Of a stretch of DNA of 64,000 bases, positions 1-11,232 are shown piece after piece. The notes under the pieces are model-generated. The model saw nothing but the letters and a program-made list of their open reading frames with translations, was not told the origin of the DNA and did no database searches. Position 1 is the first letter of the stretch; each line of letters starts with the position of its first letter. The DNA comes from Marisa cornuarietis. Taxonomy: Eukaryota; Mollusca; Gastropoda; Architaenioglossa; Ampullariidae. The position numbers and the translations under genes are program-made. The DNA lies in NCBI GenBank assembly GCA_004794655.1, contig SMMW01000575.1, positions 14,831,001-14,895,000 on the forward strand, read 5' to 3'.

Positions 1-721
1 GTTGAATGAATTCAGTTTTTTTTTTTTTTTTTCATTCGAAGCTACTAAATAAAGTTCCAATCTGTAGAGCTGTATTTCAAAATCAGCCGTTTCATTTTCT
101 GAGCCAACAAATCGCTTCTTGAACACGACAGCCTGAGCGATGTTTCTTCATTTGACTTGAAGACGTCGCTTATTTAAGAAAGTGCTTCCACCTTGCGGCG
201 ATTTTGCACTATGGGAGGATAGGAAGGGGGGAGGAAACTGGAGAAAACCCCCGGCGCCCAGCCCTGCAAATAGGTGTCACGTGCAGAGAGTGTCCCGAGA
301 CGACTCTTGAAGACACGCACACTCGCTGTTACAAATACTACGGGCGCGTAAGAGAACTCTTCAGTATAGGAAAGTAATTTTTTCCTGCTTTCCTAGTGGC
401 AGGTGAGAATGCCGATGTTTGAAGTCTTATATCTTTAAAATAAAATACCATAATTATGTGCTCATATTTTGGGAGTTATTATTTTTAAACGAACTTTACC
501 CGATCCCAAAGAAAAAAATGTTGAACTCGGTTTGTCCTTTAAAACAAAATGTCCAAGCTTTTGCAAGAAATCGGTTTCATAAAAGATTGAGACACTGGTG
601 TGTGTGTTTGTGTGTGCACGCACACGTGCATGTGCTTGCATGTGTGCATAGGTCATATGGGGACCAGTTGGTGAGACGTGGAAATCTCCGACAATTAAGA
701 AATGGGTTAATTGACCTATAA

Positions 722-777
722 ATGAAGATTTTTATAGCGCATATTCACACTCATAGAGAGCATGCTCTTGGCGCTTA
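722..777 (-). repeat. LINE 3'-end fragment (family C)
   Basis: The stretch containing TTTTTATAGCGCATATTCAC and then GCATGCTCTTGGCGCTTA closely matches 43021-43070, which is the 3' end of a recognisable truncated LINE. The orientation is the same. Only the terminal 3' piece is present here, as expected for a heavily 5'-truncated retrotransposed copy. Confidence 0.6.
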
Positions 778-3700
778 TTTATGTCTAATATGATTTTTTT
801 AATAAATACTTTGTTTTTTCCTTGATTGAGACCATTAAGTCTTTTGGAGTGGAAAGAACAGGGTAGGGACTCGTAAGCTGTGTATGACACAAACTGTTTA
901 GCTGTGACCAACGTTGTGATCAATGTATATAATTCCTGTGCATGTCTACGTAGGTTGGGTGCCCAGATTGCAGCCACCCGTGTGCCCAGTTTCCCGGGGC
1001 TAAATATCATGCATTGCAGAAAATGCAGATCATTGTGAGAGAGTGTGTGTGTGTGTGTAGGCCCCACCATCAGCAAATCCCCTTCCCCCTATCAACTTCC
1101 TGTGCCCTAATTGCCTTTGATCTCGCCAGGCTTTTGAGAAGTGGAGCAAAACACTTTTGCTCAGTTGATACTTGCTCACAATTATGTTTACAGACCCTTC
1201 AGTGCGACATGCTCCTTCGCTTTTTTTTAAATCCTCAAGGATGGTGAAGACTCGCAGTTGTGAGTGCTAATGCTTCACCAATTCCCTGCAGCAAACTTTG
1301 GCAACATGGCAACAGTTGAAATATTTGAATGCTATCCAACATTAAGAAAAATAAACCGAAAATCGCACTAATGAATTAAATTTTAAAAAAAGCTGTAGGG
1401 AAAAATCCATTTTTTAATATTGTCCGTGATTTCTGTAATGATTGGGGGTACCTATTACTTATTTTCAAGAAAGTACCGTTTCTAAAAAAAAAAATAAAAA
1501 AAAAATGATGACAAGGTGATAGATGGTCTTTGTGGGCCTTCTTTGCCCGAGAAATAAATGTTGAATGCGAAGGTGCCTATGTTTAGATATTTGAAATCCA
1601 CTTAACACGACAGATTATACCATTTTACTGTATATTTTTATTTTCGTTTGTTGAAAAGTGATGGAAATATAATTTTCTTCCAGCGAGACGCACGGCACAC
1701 ATAGCGACAATGAACTCCTCTTTATACGCTTGTGCTTCCACGATCGTAAATCGCCAATTTCTGGTATCGCCATCTGGTAGCAGACGACACACGGTGCATC
1801 ATATGACCGAGGCGAACAAATCACGCTAAAGCAGTTTATTTTTGTACTTTAGCTCATAGCCACATGGTGGCATCCGTATTCATTCTGGCTGAATAGCCTT
1901 TCTGGCATGATCTATAGCTATTACGTAATACACATTTTCCGGTCTCTGTAACTCAGCAACTTCATTTCTTGTTTCAATCGGTCGATGAAAGGCTGTAACT
2001 CCAACAAGCCTGACTGCAACATTTAGTATGAGAGAGGGAATTTCTACTCGAAATCGCTCGCAGTCGGGTGGCAGAAATGTCAGAATATTTGTACATATCA
2101 CGAAGATGGCATATGGCTCATCCGCAATACTGCAGAGGCACAACGCCAGTTTGGAAAGGGGGGCGTGAATGTGTTCTCTCGATTCCTCGGTTATTGCTGC
2201 CACCATCCAGAGGGAAGCACAGAGCACTAATGAAGGTCTCCATGTGTGGGAGTCGACGGGCTCTTTGGTGTCCTCGCGTCGTCACTCGATCGGGATCGAC
2301 GAACTTTGAGACAGCGCCAACGAGCCAGTTCTAGGGTAGGCTGCAAGGTTGTGGAACCGTGGATCGCAGCGTTAGTCCACGAGGGTGGGATGGTTGGTCC
2401 AGTCTCTCTGCTTCATAATTATAATGCACCCAAAATTATCCGGAATTATAGTACTTTAAATCTGTTGTCAAGCCTCTTCTTAACTATAATTGGCTTCGTA
2501 AAATCTCTCAACTATAAACTACGCTGCATTTTTAAAATTTAAATTTAATGGATGTCACAAAAAACAAGGGGGGAAGAGCAGTGGCCAGGCTGATGTCGCA
2601 TTTAAGCGGGTAGGTCTGGTTTCCATAAAATACTACCTGAGCAGGTAGGAACGCGGGATGAGAGATTGAATGGTAGGTATTAAACAAGGGACGTGCAGCG
2701 GTGGCTACGATTTCGAGGGAATAAGATGCGAATCTAACAGTGTAGTTTGCTAGGCAGATGACAACTTTGCGACTTTGCCGGTCTTTAGTAATTATAAGCC
2801 GACGCGGGTCGAAGGAGCTCGGGCAGGGCAGGTTTAATAATCTCAGGTAAGGAAGGGATTCCAGAGGCTGGGCGACTGTAATTGTCTCTCACTGTCTGCG
2901 ATGCATGGTTGGTTGTATTTATGTAGATATAGGTGAGCGATGAGCGTGGTTGTGAGAGTAACTGACCAATCGTGTGCCACGGATAGTCTCAACCGGCAAT
3001 TGAACATTGTGATGGGCCTACCAAACTCTTGGAGCAAACACTTCAGAGCGAGAAAGAATTTGATTAAATTCGAGTCTTTGTTGACCAAGTCTTAAGTCCG
3101 CTGTCACCAGTCTACCACCATCAGACAAGAGACGTGGTATAGAGACTTGCCAAGAGCTGTGCAGCCCACTCTTAAAACAGTCGAGACGAGTAACCTCTGA
3201 CCCTGCAAGATGTCGGTCTACTCTTGATAGCGGGGTCCATTTCTCTGGTCACAAAGCCAGGCGCTGGTTCTGTGGACTTCAGGCCTGCGGGTGACAGGGA
3301 CGGGGTTGCACACTAACGCAAGGGGACGGGACGCCAACTCCTTACAAAGCAAGTTCGTGTCTTGGTGCAAGGGAGAGCTGCTCCAGACAAGGAAGATCAA
3401 CACTCAGTAGACCACCATCTCTTCTGCATCGCGTCGGGAGAGTCCTCCGTGCAGCAAGGACAATCGTGTAACATAAACAAAGGACATTCCTAATTAGCAA
3501 GGGACAATTGTTCGAGACACCGAAGGACAATTGTGTACCCTACCACCAGGGACTATTCTATTTCACGCAGCAAAGATAATTCAGTCGAGCTAAGTGGTGT
3601 ATGAATGCGTAGCGTGTGGAGAATGCATACGTGAGCGAGTGTGGCGCATGAGGCGTGGTAGTTAAGGAAAGGGCTCTTTTGGTAGGAAGTAGGCCCGTCG

Positions 3701-4781
3701 AGAACCAACACGGGCCTCGGGGCGGATGACCTCTCCGAGCCCCTTGTAATTGTAATCGTAAATTATCTTCCCAGTATATAATAATATACTTACAATTCCA
3801 TTGGGAATATCTACATTTCATTCAGTAACATAATATAGACTGCACACGTTAGGACAAGTGCACTAGGATCTTCATCACTAATTGAACAAAGAGTTGTTTA
3901 CACGTGAGTGGTTAGTAAATGAGGGAAAATGACGTTAAAATATAAAATTTGTAGCACCCCGCTCCATAGAAAAAATGTCCAGAGTGAGGAATGTTACGTA
4001 AACCTTTCTTTTAAAGAAGGAAAAAATCCACTGACCAAGGCCGGACCCCACCCCCACCCCCCTGTTCCCCTCACTTCTCGTCAGGCCTGGTAAGAAGATA
4101 GGGTTAACAGGACACCCTAGATAATTAGCCAAGATATAAATTTACATACATCTTCGCTTTCACTGTGGATGTTAGTGATTTATGTAAGTTTTTTTAATCA
4201 ATAATTAACTTGTTTTCACTAAACTGCAACGTGTTTGTTTATTGGGGATGTGCGCTGGGGGCTCGAGTCGTTGTGAAATTATTAATTAGCAATTTAGTGA
4301 AAGCGCATTGCGCACAGGAATATGTCGGTGTTGATAAAGGAGTAGTCGAGAGTGTAGTTAAGGTTTTAACTACAATTCTCCGTCCTTCACACGATTCCCC
4401 TTAGGTTTGCGACAATTGACTTTATACAAAGTTACAACATTCTACTATTTTGGCAAAATAATTACTAAGCATTGTTAAAATAATTCCACGTCCTATATTG
4501 TCATTTATCAAAGTATCGCAAGAATAATTCTATATGCAGACAATTCTGTCCCACAAGGTATAAGCGTTAATACATCGTTTGCCTTTATTTTTGTTATTGA
4601 TTTGATATAAATGTAAAAGATGGAAGATGTAAATAAGATATTTCTTAAAATATATTTCTATTCTTCAGCCTTTGATAATTTTCAAGGACATTATTATTGC
4701 ATTTCACAATAACTCTTTTTTATCTCAACGTATTTAAAATTAAGAGCAAACTTTTAGTCCTTTAAAGCGCACAGTTATGGG

Positions 4782-4920
4782 GAAATGAGTCATGACCGAG
4801 CTAGCAGCTTTTTCTTCTACGAAATGAGTAATGAAGGAGCTAACAGTTTTTTTTCTTCTACGAAATGAGTAATGACTGAGGTAGCAGCTTTTCCCTCTAC
4901 GAAAAGAGTAATGACCGGGC
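4782..4920. repeat. Tandem repeat, about 39-41 bp unit
   Basis: Three full units and a partial fourth begin GAAATGAGT and end TTCTTCTAC or CCTCTAC. They start at about 4782, 4821, 4862 and 4901. Units differ by point changes and by the length of an internal T run. Confidence 0.75.
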
Positions 4921-6743
4921 CGCCACGCTTGCCCGCAGAACCCCACTGAACTACGTCCACTAAGTTGCACGAGATTGACTGATCGAGCGTTCATTGTAAC
5001 ATAATGCTGTGTGTCACGTGCCTTACAGCATCCCCTCCCAAACATAAGAACTACTCCGCACTCGGTGTAGAAGTAGCTTCTTGCCGAGCGCTACATTCAG
5101 CCTCTAAAAAAAGAGAATACGTCAGTTCCCGACACAGTACATCCCCTTCGTCCACTTTGCTAGTTGTCATCGAGAAGGACTAATCGGACACAGCCTAACC
5201 CTAAGCCCTAACGCCTAAATAAGTAATCTTTTCGTAGACCAGGTATCTGATTGGATGGCAGGGCCATACCACATTCTCCTCTGACTTAAAGGTCAAACCT
5301 CTTCTCTACGATAAGACCCGGGGAACGAGGTGAGAAGTACACTGAGTGCCAACTACCCTAGTGGTCCAGCTCTGTCATATGCTTCCACCTTGCCCGAAAA
5401 GTACCTCCGGTGTGACCGTGTGAAGCAGTATAGGACAGACATTATTTTCTCTGGTACAAATATACACTAGGTGCAGTTTTCCTCCTGTTCGAATTCTTTC
5501 GCATCGTATTCTTCTAGGTTCAGCGGCGGTCGAGAGACAACAATGTCGTGTCTTGTTCTTTGGCTTCTTCATTACCTTTGTCGTCTTCTTCTCAACTTCT
5601 TTTTCGTCTTATTCCCCTTCTACTTCTTCAGTGTCGTTGTATTCTTCCTCCACGATCATTGTCACGTAGGTGTGACCTATAATCCTTAGTTCTTTATACA
5701 GCAAACTAGCTGACCAACGTTTGTGGGCGCTGGATTGTATGTTCATTATGTCGTTTGTTTACGTAAAAATATAGTAAAGGGGAAACAGAAGATACTAATA
5801 CTCAAACAGCCCAGCCAGCTTCAAACCCAGTGTAGTTTTCGGCTTTGATGTGATGCAGTGATGTTTCAATGTGTCTGCCTGTTGTGTGAGCAGTAGAACT
5901 GTGATTAAAGTCTGGCGCAAAGTAGTCTGCGCAAAAATTCGTCATCTTGCTTTTAAAAGTTCCGGTTCCAAGCTTCCCCACCCCTCCACTCCCCAACCGG
6001 TTTTTCTCATTCTGGGACTTCCGTAATGTCTGTCATTAACTTAACCCTGTCATTAGGCCCCCGATGAGGAATGAAACCGGACGCAAAAGGATGGAGAGAC
6101 TGCGGAAGGAGGAAGGCGGCTGCCGCACCACCACTTCGGGGGTTAGTGACTAGATGTTCTGGGCTATAGACTGTTTCTCCTGCTGCATTCAACTGTTTAT
6201 CTGTTTATGTGGTCGTGGGATCTTTTTTTTTTTTTGTCCTGGATGAACTGGGCGGTTCTTTCTAATTCAGCATTACAGCGTGTTTCTCAGCTATGTTTCT
6301 AGGTTGTTTTAAACCGAACAAAGTGCCGAAGAGTCAAACCGCCAAAGTGCCTTAAAATCCCCTTGTATTGGGAATGCATTGGTAATGTGTCGAATTTCAG
6401 GACATGTTCTGGATTAGTGCAGCTCATATCCAGAAGTCCTGACGCTCATTTAGTCTCGATACTAACAAAATTGGATCAAACAATAAAGAAATAGACACAA
6501 CTGCTATAGTTGGCCTCCAGGACCGAAAACGATGGCAAGAGACTGATCTTCCGCGTGAGGGTGTCACTGCAGGCGGTGGTCACATAAACACACCCGAAAC
6601 TGATGTTCATACATCAATAAAACACATGGCCCCATCACCCGATAACCAACCTCGGTGTGGTATTGCCACAGGCAATCACAGTCCCTCGACAATTATATTT
6701 GGAACTCGACCATTTTGCTCTAGCCTTGAACCAATGGTTCACG

Positions 6744-7130
6744 ACAAAGACCAGCTTACGTCGCTTGACTGTTGATAGTAGAGGCTTCTGGTGTCCTATG
6801 AGTGTGGCAATCTTGTTTCGTACAAAGTCGTTGTTTCTATGTTCTCTGTATGAGATCCGGAGCAGCCTCCTCAACACTTGTTTTCGAATACCTAGATACT
6901 CCTTTCCGTTTCGGCGAGCAGAGTTCACGTGTCGCATCCGTAGAGCAGGATCGGCACTACCAGGGATTTGTACAGCTTGTACTTGGTAGTGAACTTTATC
7001 TTAAGACTATGCCAGATCCTATCTAGCTTAGCCATTGCCACTGTTGGGATTCTGATGCGGATCTCTGGCGTGGAGCTGCCAACCTTGGAGAGGATGGCTC
7101 CCAAGTACTTGAAGCTGCTTACCTCTTCGA
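6744..7130 (-). mobile_element. LINE family A, copy A1, distal reverse-transcriptase part
   Basis: The minus strand encodes [12 protein letters not shown], then [15 protein letters not shown], then LRRLLRISYREH and VKRRKLVF. This matches, residue for residue in many places, the C-terminal half of the intact family A element at 59.6-61.6 kb. Homology stops abruptly at about 6744. The element continues at 9149-9552 on the other side of an inserted second LINE. It is frameshifted and not functional. Confidence 0.85.

Positions 7131-7194
<64 letters not shown>
7131..7194. repeat. (GAT/ATC) microsatellite, about 21 units
   Basis: A perfect trinucleotide tract lies directly between the 3' end of the CR1-like LINE and the flanking family A LINE. 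On the minus strand it reads (CAT)n and is best read as the expanded 3' tail of the inserted LINE. The poly-His and poly-Ser frames across it are artefacts. Confidence 0.9.
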
Positions 7195-9148
7195 CAGCAA
7201 AAACAAAATAAATAAAAAATAAGAAAAAAATTAATAAATAAAGTAAATAAATAGATAAACACCAGGAAAGTAAAAAACAAAGACACAAGTGTTGCTTGGT
7301 TGTTTAAGTTTAAGTCCGTCTTAAATAAACAGATGGGTCTTCAGTCTTTTTCAAAACGTGGTTGGTGAGGTGATGGTGGACAATGACGATGGGTGAGCAT
7401 TCCACAGTTTAGGTGCCGCGTTTTTGAAGGCCCTGGATCCAGTGCGCTTCTTGTTTGTGTCTTCCACTGCAGGGAGACAGAAGCGTGACTGGGAGCCAGA
7501 GCGCAGACCACGTGACGGCTGGTAAGGAGGAACTACCTCTTGTAAATATTCAGGAGCAGTTTTAAACATGCAGGACTGTGCAACCGAAAGCACTTTGTGA
7601 TCAATGCGCTTTTTCACTGGGAGCCACTGAAGGCTCTGTAGGATAGGGGTGATGTGCTCAGTGGACGACTTTGCACAGGTGACAATCCTGGCGTCTGTGT
7701 TTTGAACTCTTTGGAGTCGATCCAACTGCGTAGCAGGTATACCCCACAATGCACTATTGCAGTAGTCTAATCTTGATATGATGGTAGCCACAGCAAGTGA
7801 GTTGGCAGCAGCTTGAGTCAGCATGGGCCGTAGTCTACCTAAAGTCCTCAGAAAGTAGTAGGATTTTGCCACAACAGAACTAACATGGTTACACATGGAG
7901 AGCTCTGCATCAATAAACAGCCCGAGGTCCCGTACACAGTCAGCAAAGGCTATGGAGGCGTCACCGACCTGCACGGCACTAATGCCGATCTGCTCCCTTC
8001 TGGCCCTGGGGCCGCACAGTAACGCTTCTGTCTTGTCGTCGTTGAGTTTAAGACGATTTCTGGTCATCCACGCCTTCACCGCGACACAAGATTCAAGTCG
8101 TTGAAGCGCATTCCTAGCCACTGCTGGGTCGGGGGGAAAACTGTTCAGAATCTGTGTATCGTCCGCAAAGAACTGTCGTCCCATCTGAAAGCGTTCAATT
8201 ACCTGTCCAAGCTGTGAAGTATATACAGAAAATAATAATGGACCCAGAACGGATCCCTGTGGTACGCCACACACCAGAGGAACTGCCTCAGAGCTCGCAG
8301 AGCCGACAAGCACTCTCTGAGATCTATCAGCAAGATAGGAGTCAATCCACTGCAGCGCAGCGCCCTGGATACCAGCCTCTGATGACAGTCTCTGGAGCAG
8401 CAGGCGGTGGTTGATGGTGGCAAATGCACTACTCAGATCGAGTAATACTAACAGCACTAAGTTGCCAGAGTTGACACTACAAAGAATGTCATTGGTCACA
8501 CGAAGAAGAGCAGTTTCTGTACTGAAGCCAGGACGATATGCTGACTGAAATTTATCTAGGCAGCCATGAGTAATAAAATGGGTCATAAGCTGTTCTGCGA
8601 CCACCCTCTCAAGTAGCTTGAAAATATATGATAAATTTGATACTGGACGATAGTTTTTACAGTCAGAGGGATCCAGGTTTGCCTTTTTCAACAAGGGCTT
8701 GACAACAGCTTGTTTAAAACACCGTGGAACACAACCTGCTCTCAAACTGGCATTAATAATGTGCAAAATGACAGGAAATAGAATGTCCAGAAGTTGAATA
8801 ATAAATTTAGTTGGTACAGGATCCACAGCACATGACGTTTTTGTTGATCTTGCTACAAGTTTCCTCAAGTAGCTCTCATCAATAGACGTGAAAGAAGTGA
8901 GCGGAACACCAGCAAATGGCACAGAATAGTCTTCCTCACACTCTGGCAACTCACAAGCTGCAGTCTCAAGTCCAGCACTAATTTCCTTTATCTTATTAAC
9001 AAAGAAGGAAGACAGCTGATCAGCAGCTGACTTGACATCCACCTCAGGAAGAACCGGACTAGTTCCGTTCTTACCCAGCAGGCTGTTCACAATGTCAAAA
9101 GTCTTTCTGGGATTTCCACTCGCAGCCTCTAGCTGCTCCTGTACGAAT
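7131..9148 (-). mobile_element. CR1-like LINE (element B), 5'-truncated, nested in LINE A1
   Basis: This element lies inside LINE A1. The family A sequence breaks off after ...GAAAGGGGTA near 9149 and resumes with TCGAAGAGG at 7130. Element B carries a long open reverse-transcriptase frame (7351 to about 9159) and a 3' UTR with AAATAAATAA-type runs. It ends in a trinucleotide tail. No endonuclease domain is present, so the copy is 5'-truncated. I found no clean target-site duplication; about four bases of family A seem to be missing at the junction. Confidence 0.85.
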
Positions 9149-9159
9149 ACCCCTTTCAT
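7351..9159 (-). CDS. Reverse transcriptase of CR1-like LINE (open, 5'-truncated)
   Basis: About 600 residues are uninterrupted. In order they show KPLLKKANLDPSDCKNYRPV (fingers), FQSAYRPGFSTETALL, LLDLSSAFATINH (first catalytic Asp region), GVPQGSVLGPLLF, the FADDT catalytic pair, LKLNDDKTE and RLDYCNSALWG. The tail is the typical LINE C-terminus ending in a PKLWN-type block. The product would copy element RNA at a nicked target. The ATG at 9159 belongs partly to the flanking family A sequence, so it is not the natural start. The endonuclease half is missing, so the copy cannot be autonomous. The intact frame suggests a fairly recent insertion. Confidence 0.85.
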   Translation of the reverse strand: MKGVFVQEQLEAASGNPRKTFDIVNSLLGKNGTSPVLPEVDVKSAADQLSSFFVNKIKEISAGLETAACELPECEEDYSVPFAGVPLTSFTSIDESYLRKLVARSTKTSCAVDPVPTKFIIQLLDILFPVILHIINASLRAGCVPRCFKQAVVKPLLKKANLDPSDCKNYRPVSNLSYIFKLLERVVAEQLMTHFITHGCLDKFQSAYRPGFSTETALLRVTNDILCSVNSGNLVLLVLLDLSSAFATINHRLLLQRLSSEAGIQGAALQWIDSYLADRSQRVLVGSASSEAVPLVCGVPQGSVLGPLLFSVYTSQLGQVIERFQMGRQFFADDTQILNSFPPDPAVARNALQRLESCVAVKAWMTRNRLKLNDDKTEALLCGPRARREQIGISAVQVGDASIAFADCVRDLGLFIDAELSMCNHVSSVVAKSYYFLRTLGRLRPMLTQAAANSLAVATIISRLDYCNSALWGIPATQLDRLQRVQNTDARIVTCAKSSTEHITPILQSLQWLPVKKRIDHKVLSVAQSCMFKTAPEYLQEVVPPYQPSRGLRSGSQSRFCLPAVEDTNKKRTGSRAFKNAAPKLWNAHPSSLSTITSPTTF

Positions 9160-9552
9160 ATAGATCTCTGCTTTGCCGTTGCCATTGATCGCAACTTTGC
9201 TCTTTTCAGTGCTGCTCTTAATTCCACGTGCATTTGAGGTGTCTGTCAGTCTTGCAGTTCCTTGTTAGTAACTGCTAACAGATCTGTCATCTACAAAGCG
9301 TAGGTTGCAGATCGGCCTTTCATCAATTGAAATGGACGTATGCTGGTCGTGAAGAGCTTCGAGCATGATGTTCTCCAAAAAGATATTAAACAGCACCAGT
9401 GATAGGGGACATCCTTGACGTACGCCTACTGTGGTGTGAAAGTAAGTTCCTATTTTGTTATTCAGCAGTACTGCACCCGTTGAGCTATTATATAGCTTGA
9501 ACGAGACCTTGTTCTCTGTTGAAGTTTCGCATATCATGCCATAGTCCCTGGT
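9149..9552 (-). mobile_element. LINE family A, copy A1, proximal reverse-transcriptase part
   Basis: The minus strand encodes [29 protein letters not shown] and NLRFVDD, matching the intact family A copy at 60.6-60.9 kb. The catalytic FADD is changed to FVDD and the frame then breaks. Homology ends at about 9552. With 6744-7130 it forms one degraded copy split by element B. Confidence 0.85.
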
Positions 9553-10990
9553 TATTAACTGCCTTTTGCTGTGTAAAGAACGTTATTGGTTCAAACCACG
9601 ACAGTCCTCACTGGTATTATTTGAGAAAAGATACCAAAGCCTAAATGTATAATCATTTCAGTTTTGTATACAACTGGGTAGTATAGATGTATGTACATGT
9701 GATTGAACACCTTATATTATTTCCTAATATCATTCCTTGCTTAAAAGAAACACCGTCTCCGCGGCCTCAGTGCGTGTGCTCTAATGGTAGAAAAAAAGGA
9801 CCTTTGTTTTCCAGAAAGAATTCGTCAAAATGTGCACTTTATGTAATTCTTTCAAGCAGACACAAAAGGAAAATGAGCACGAGAATTAAAACTTTTCAAC
9901 GTGAATAGTGAGTTTCTGTATTTACGCATAATTATTTGCAGAGATTTTACTCGAGAATTTTTTGTCATTCATGCCACTCGAGGCACCTTCCTTTTTTGAC
10001 ATACTCGTTCTGAACACACGGAAAACATAGAGAAAGTGGAAGGGATCAACTGGAAAATCGAAAAGGCGAAAGATGAAGACAGAAGTTCCCATCTTTGATG
10101 GCACCAGCTTTCTTTATGGCAGTAGTTCAAAGTGAAAGAACGATGAAGATGATATCAGCTGTCTTTAAAGCAGTCATTCAAAGTACGACTACAATAAATT
10201 CCATTATAAATCACATCCGTCAATTACTTATGATATTTTATATCTGATATATTTCCTAATTAAGTTTGCTTAAGGGTGCGGGAAATAATTTGATGTCTGT
10301 CGAAGTGATGTGTTGGTTTACGTCGTGGAAATCTTACTCACACTGCGACCGCGACAGTGTAAACTGCCCATCAGCACGACTCATTTTCCTCCTTTTTTCC
10401 ACTGAAAAAGCACGCATGCGTCACAGACTGGCGAACTGTTGACCCATCAGTTCCGCGCCTGAAAGACAAGCCGGATAGTCAGACCCGCCACTCTCGGTCT
10501 CTCGTGCTTCTCGTGGGAAGCAGCATGCGAGACGTTTCGAACGGTGTGTGTGTGTCTCCTGCTCTAACCCTGTCCCATGAGAATTAAGTGATTGCCGGCG
10601 GTGGCGGGACGCCCACTGAGATGCGAGACGGGGGATGGGTGACGGCGCTGAAAATTTAGGCAGTTAGCCACCGGCGGCGTGTTTGTGATGCCTACACATC
10701 GACACAGTCGCTTTTCCTGTCTCGCCAGAGTGCGTGCCAGCGCTGGTGACGAGTCGTGGCCGGGATAACCTCACTTCACTGGAAAAGCCCCCGTCGTCGA
10801 TGATGCGAAGGTCATGTGACCGGAACCTACCTCGTTGGCGATTGGTTCGAGCGTGGATGGGGTTGCACACTGTTAACTGGCGAGGGGTGACAATCGGCGG
10901 TCGCTAAAAGGGGGTGTATGCTGCAAGCAGTCTGCAATCAGGCACGTACCTCTAATTTATGCAAGCGGTTTGATCGGAGGGATCCTGTTG
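9553..10990. other. Intergenic; includes one copy of a dispersed repeat
   Basis: I recognise no gene. The part at about 9930-10190 is related to 28750-29070. Shared blocks include AGAGATTTT, TTCTGAACA followed by CGGAA, TTTGATG followed by CACCAGC, and GCAGTAGTT. From 10320 the sequence becomes CpG-rich towards the putative lipoxygenase promoter. Confidence 0.45.
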
Positions 10991-10997
10991 TATAAAA
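10991..10997 (+). promoter_or_regulatory. Candidate TATA box for the lipoxygenase gene
   Basis: TATAAAA sits in a CpG-rich stretch upstream of the first coding exon. About 235 bases downstream there is a usable splice donor (AAAAG then GTCAGT at 11233). This fits a short non-coding first exon spliced to the acceptor at 13582-13583. It is inferred from position and motif only. Confidence 0.25.
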
Positions 10998-11019
10998 CCG
11001 CCACGCTTCTAATAAACTG

Positions 11020-11232
11020 GACGACAAGGATCGTTTAGAACTTCTGCGCCACGAGGACTGTCGCTGTGCGGCGTCTGGGCTGGAACACCTTTGCGGCAAA
11101 TATATTCGCTACTAGGCCAGTGGGGCTCGCATCGCTGTCAGTTGTAAGACTGTACACACCTGCTGAAGAAGCCGATAAGGCTGAGTGACCCAGTTTGAAG
11201 GAGAGACCGCGACCACTGCGGTAACTTAAAAG
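11020..11232 (+). other. Candidate non-coding exon 1 of the lipoxygenase
   Basis: The segment begins roughly 30 bases after the candidate TATA box and ends at a GT donor. It contains no long reading frame. Splicing to the strong pyrimidine-rich acceptor ending TTACCTTGCCCTAG before 13584 would give a short 5' UTR ahead of the main ATG. There is no transcript evidence, so this is a hypothesis. Confidence 0.2.

Larger units (their letters stand above)
1..6743. other. Intergenic, no gene recognised
   Basis: I see no convincing exon here. Open frames are short and lack family motifs. What can be named is a LINE 3'-end fragment near 722-777, a tandem repeat at 4782-4920, short homopolymer tracts, and a degenerate CCCTAA-like stretch near 5199-5215. 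The sequence is comparatively CpG-rich, like the rest of the left half. Confidence 0.5.

Noticed and set aside
1880..2227. 115-codon frame on the minus strand
   Set aside because: Normal-looking composition but no recognised domain or neighbouring exon.
5199..5215. CCTAACCCTAAGCCCTAA-like stretch (a similar one near 63738-63760)
   Set aside because: Too short and degenerate to be called interstitial telomeric sequence.
6925..7288. Frames with poly-His or poly-Ser
   Set aside because: Translations of the trinucleotide LINE tail, not a protein.
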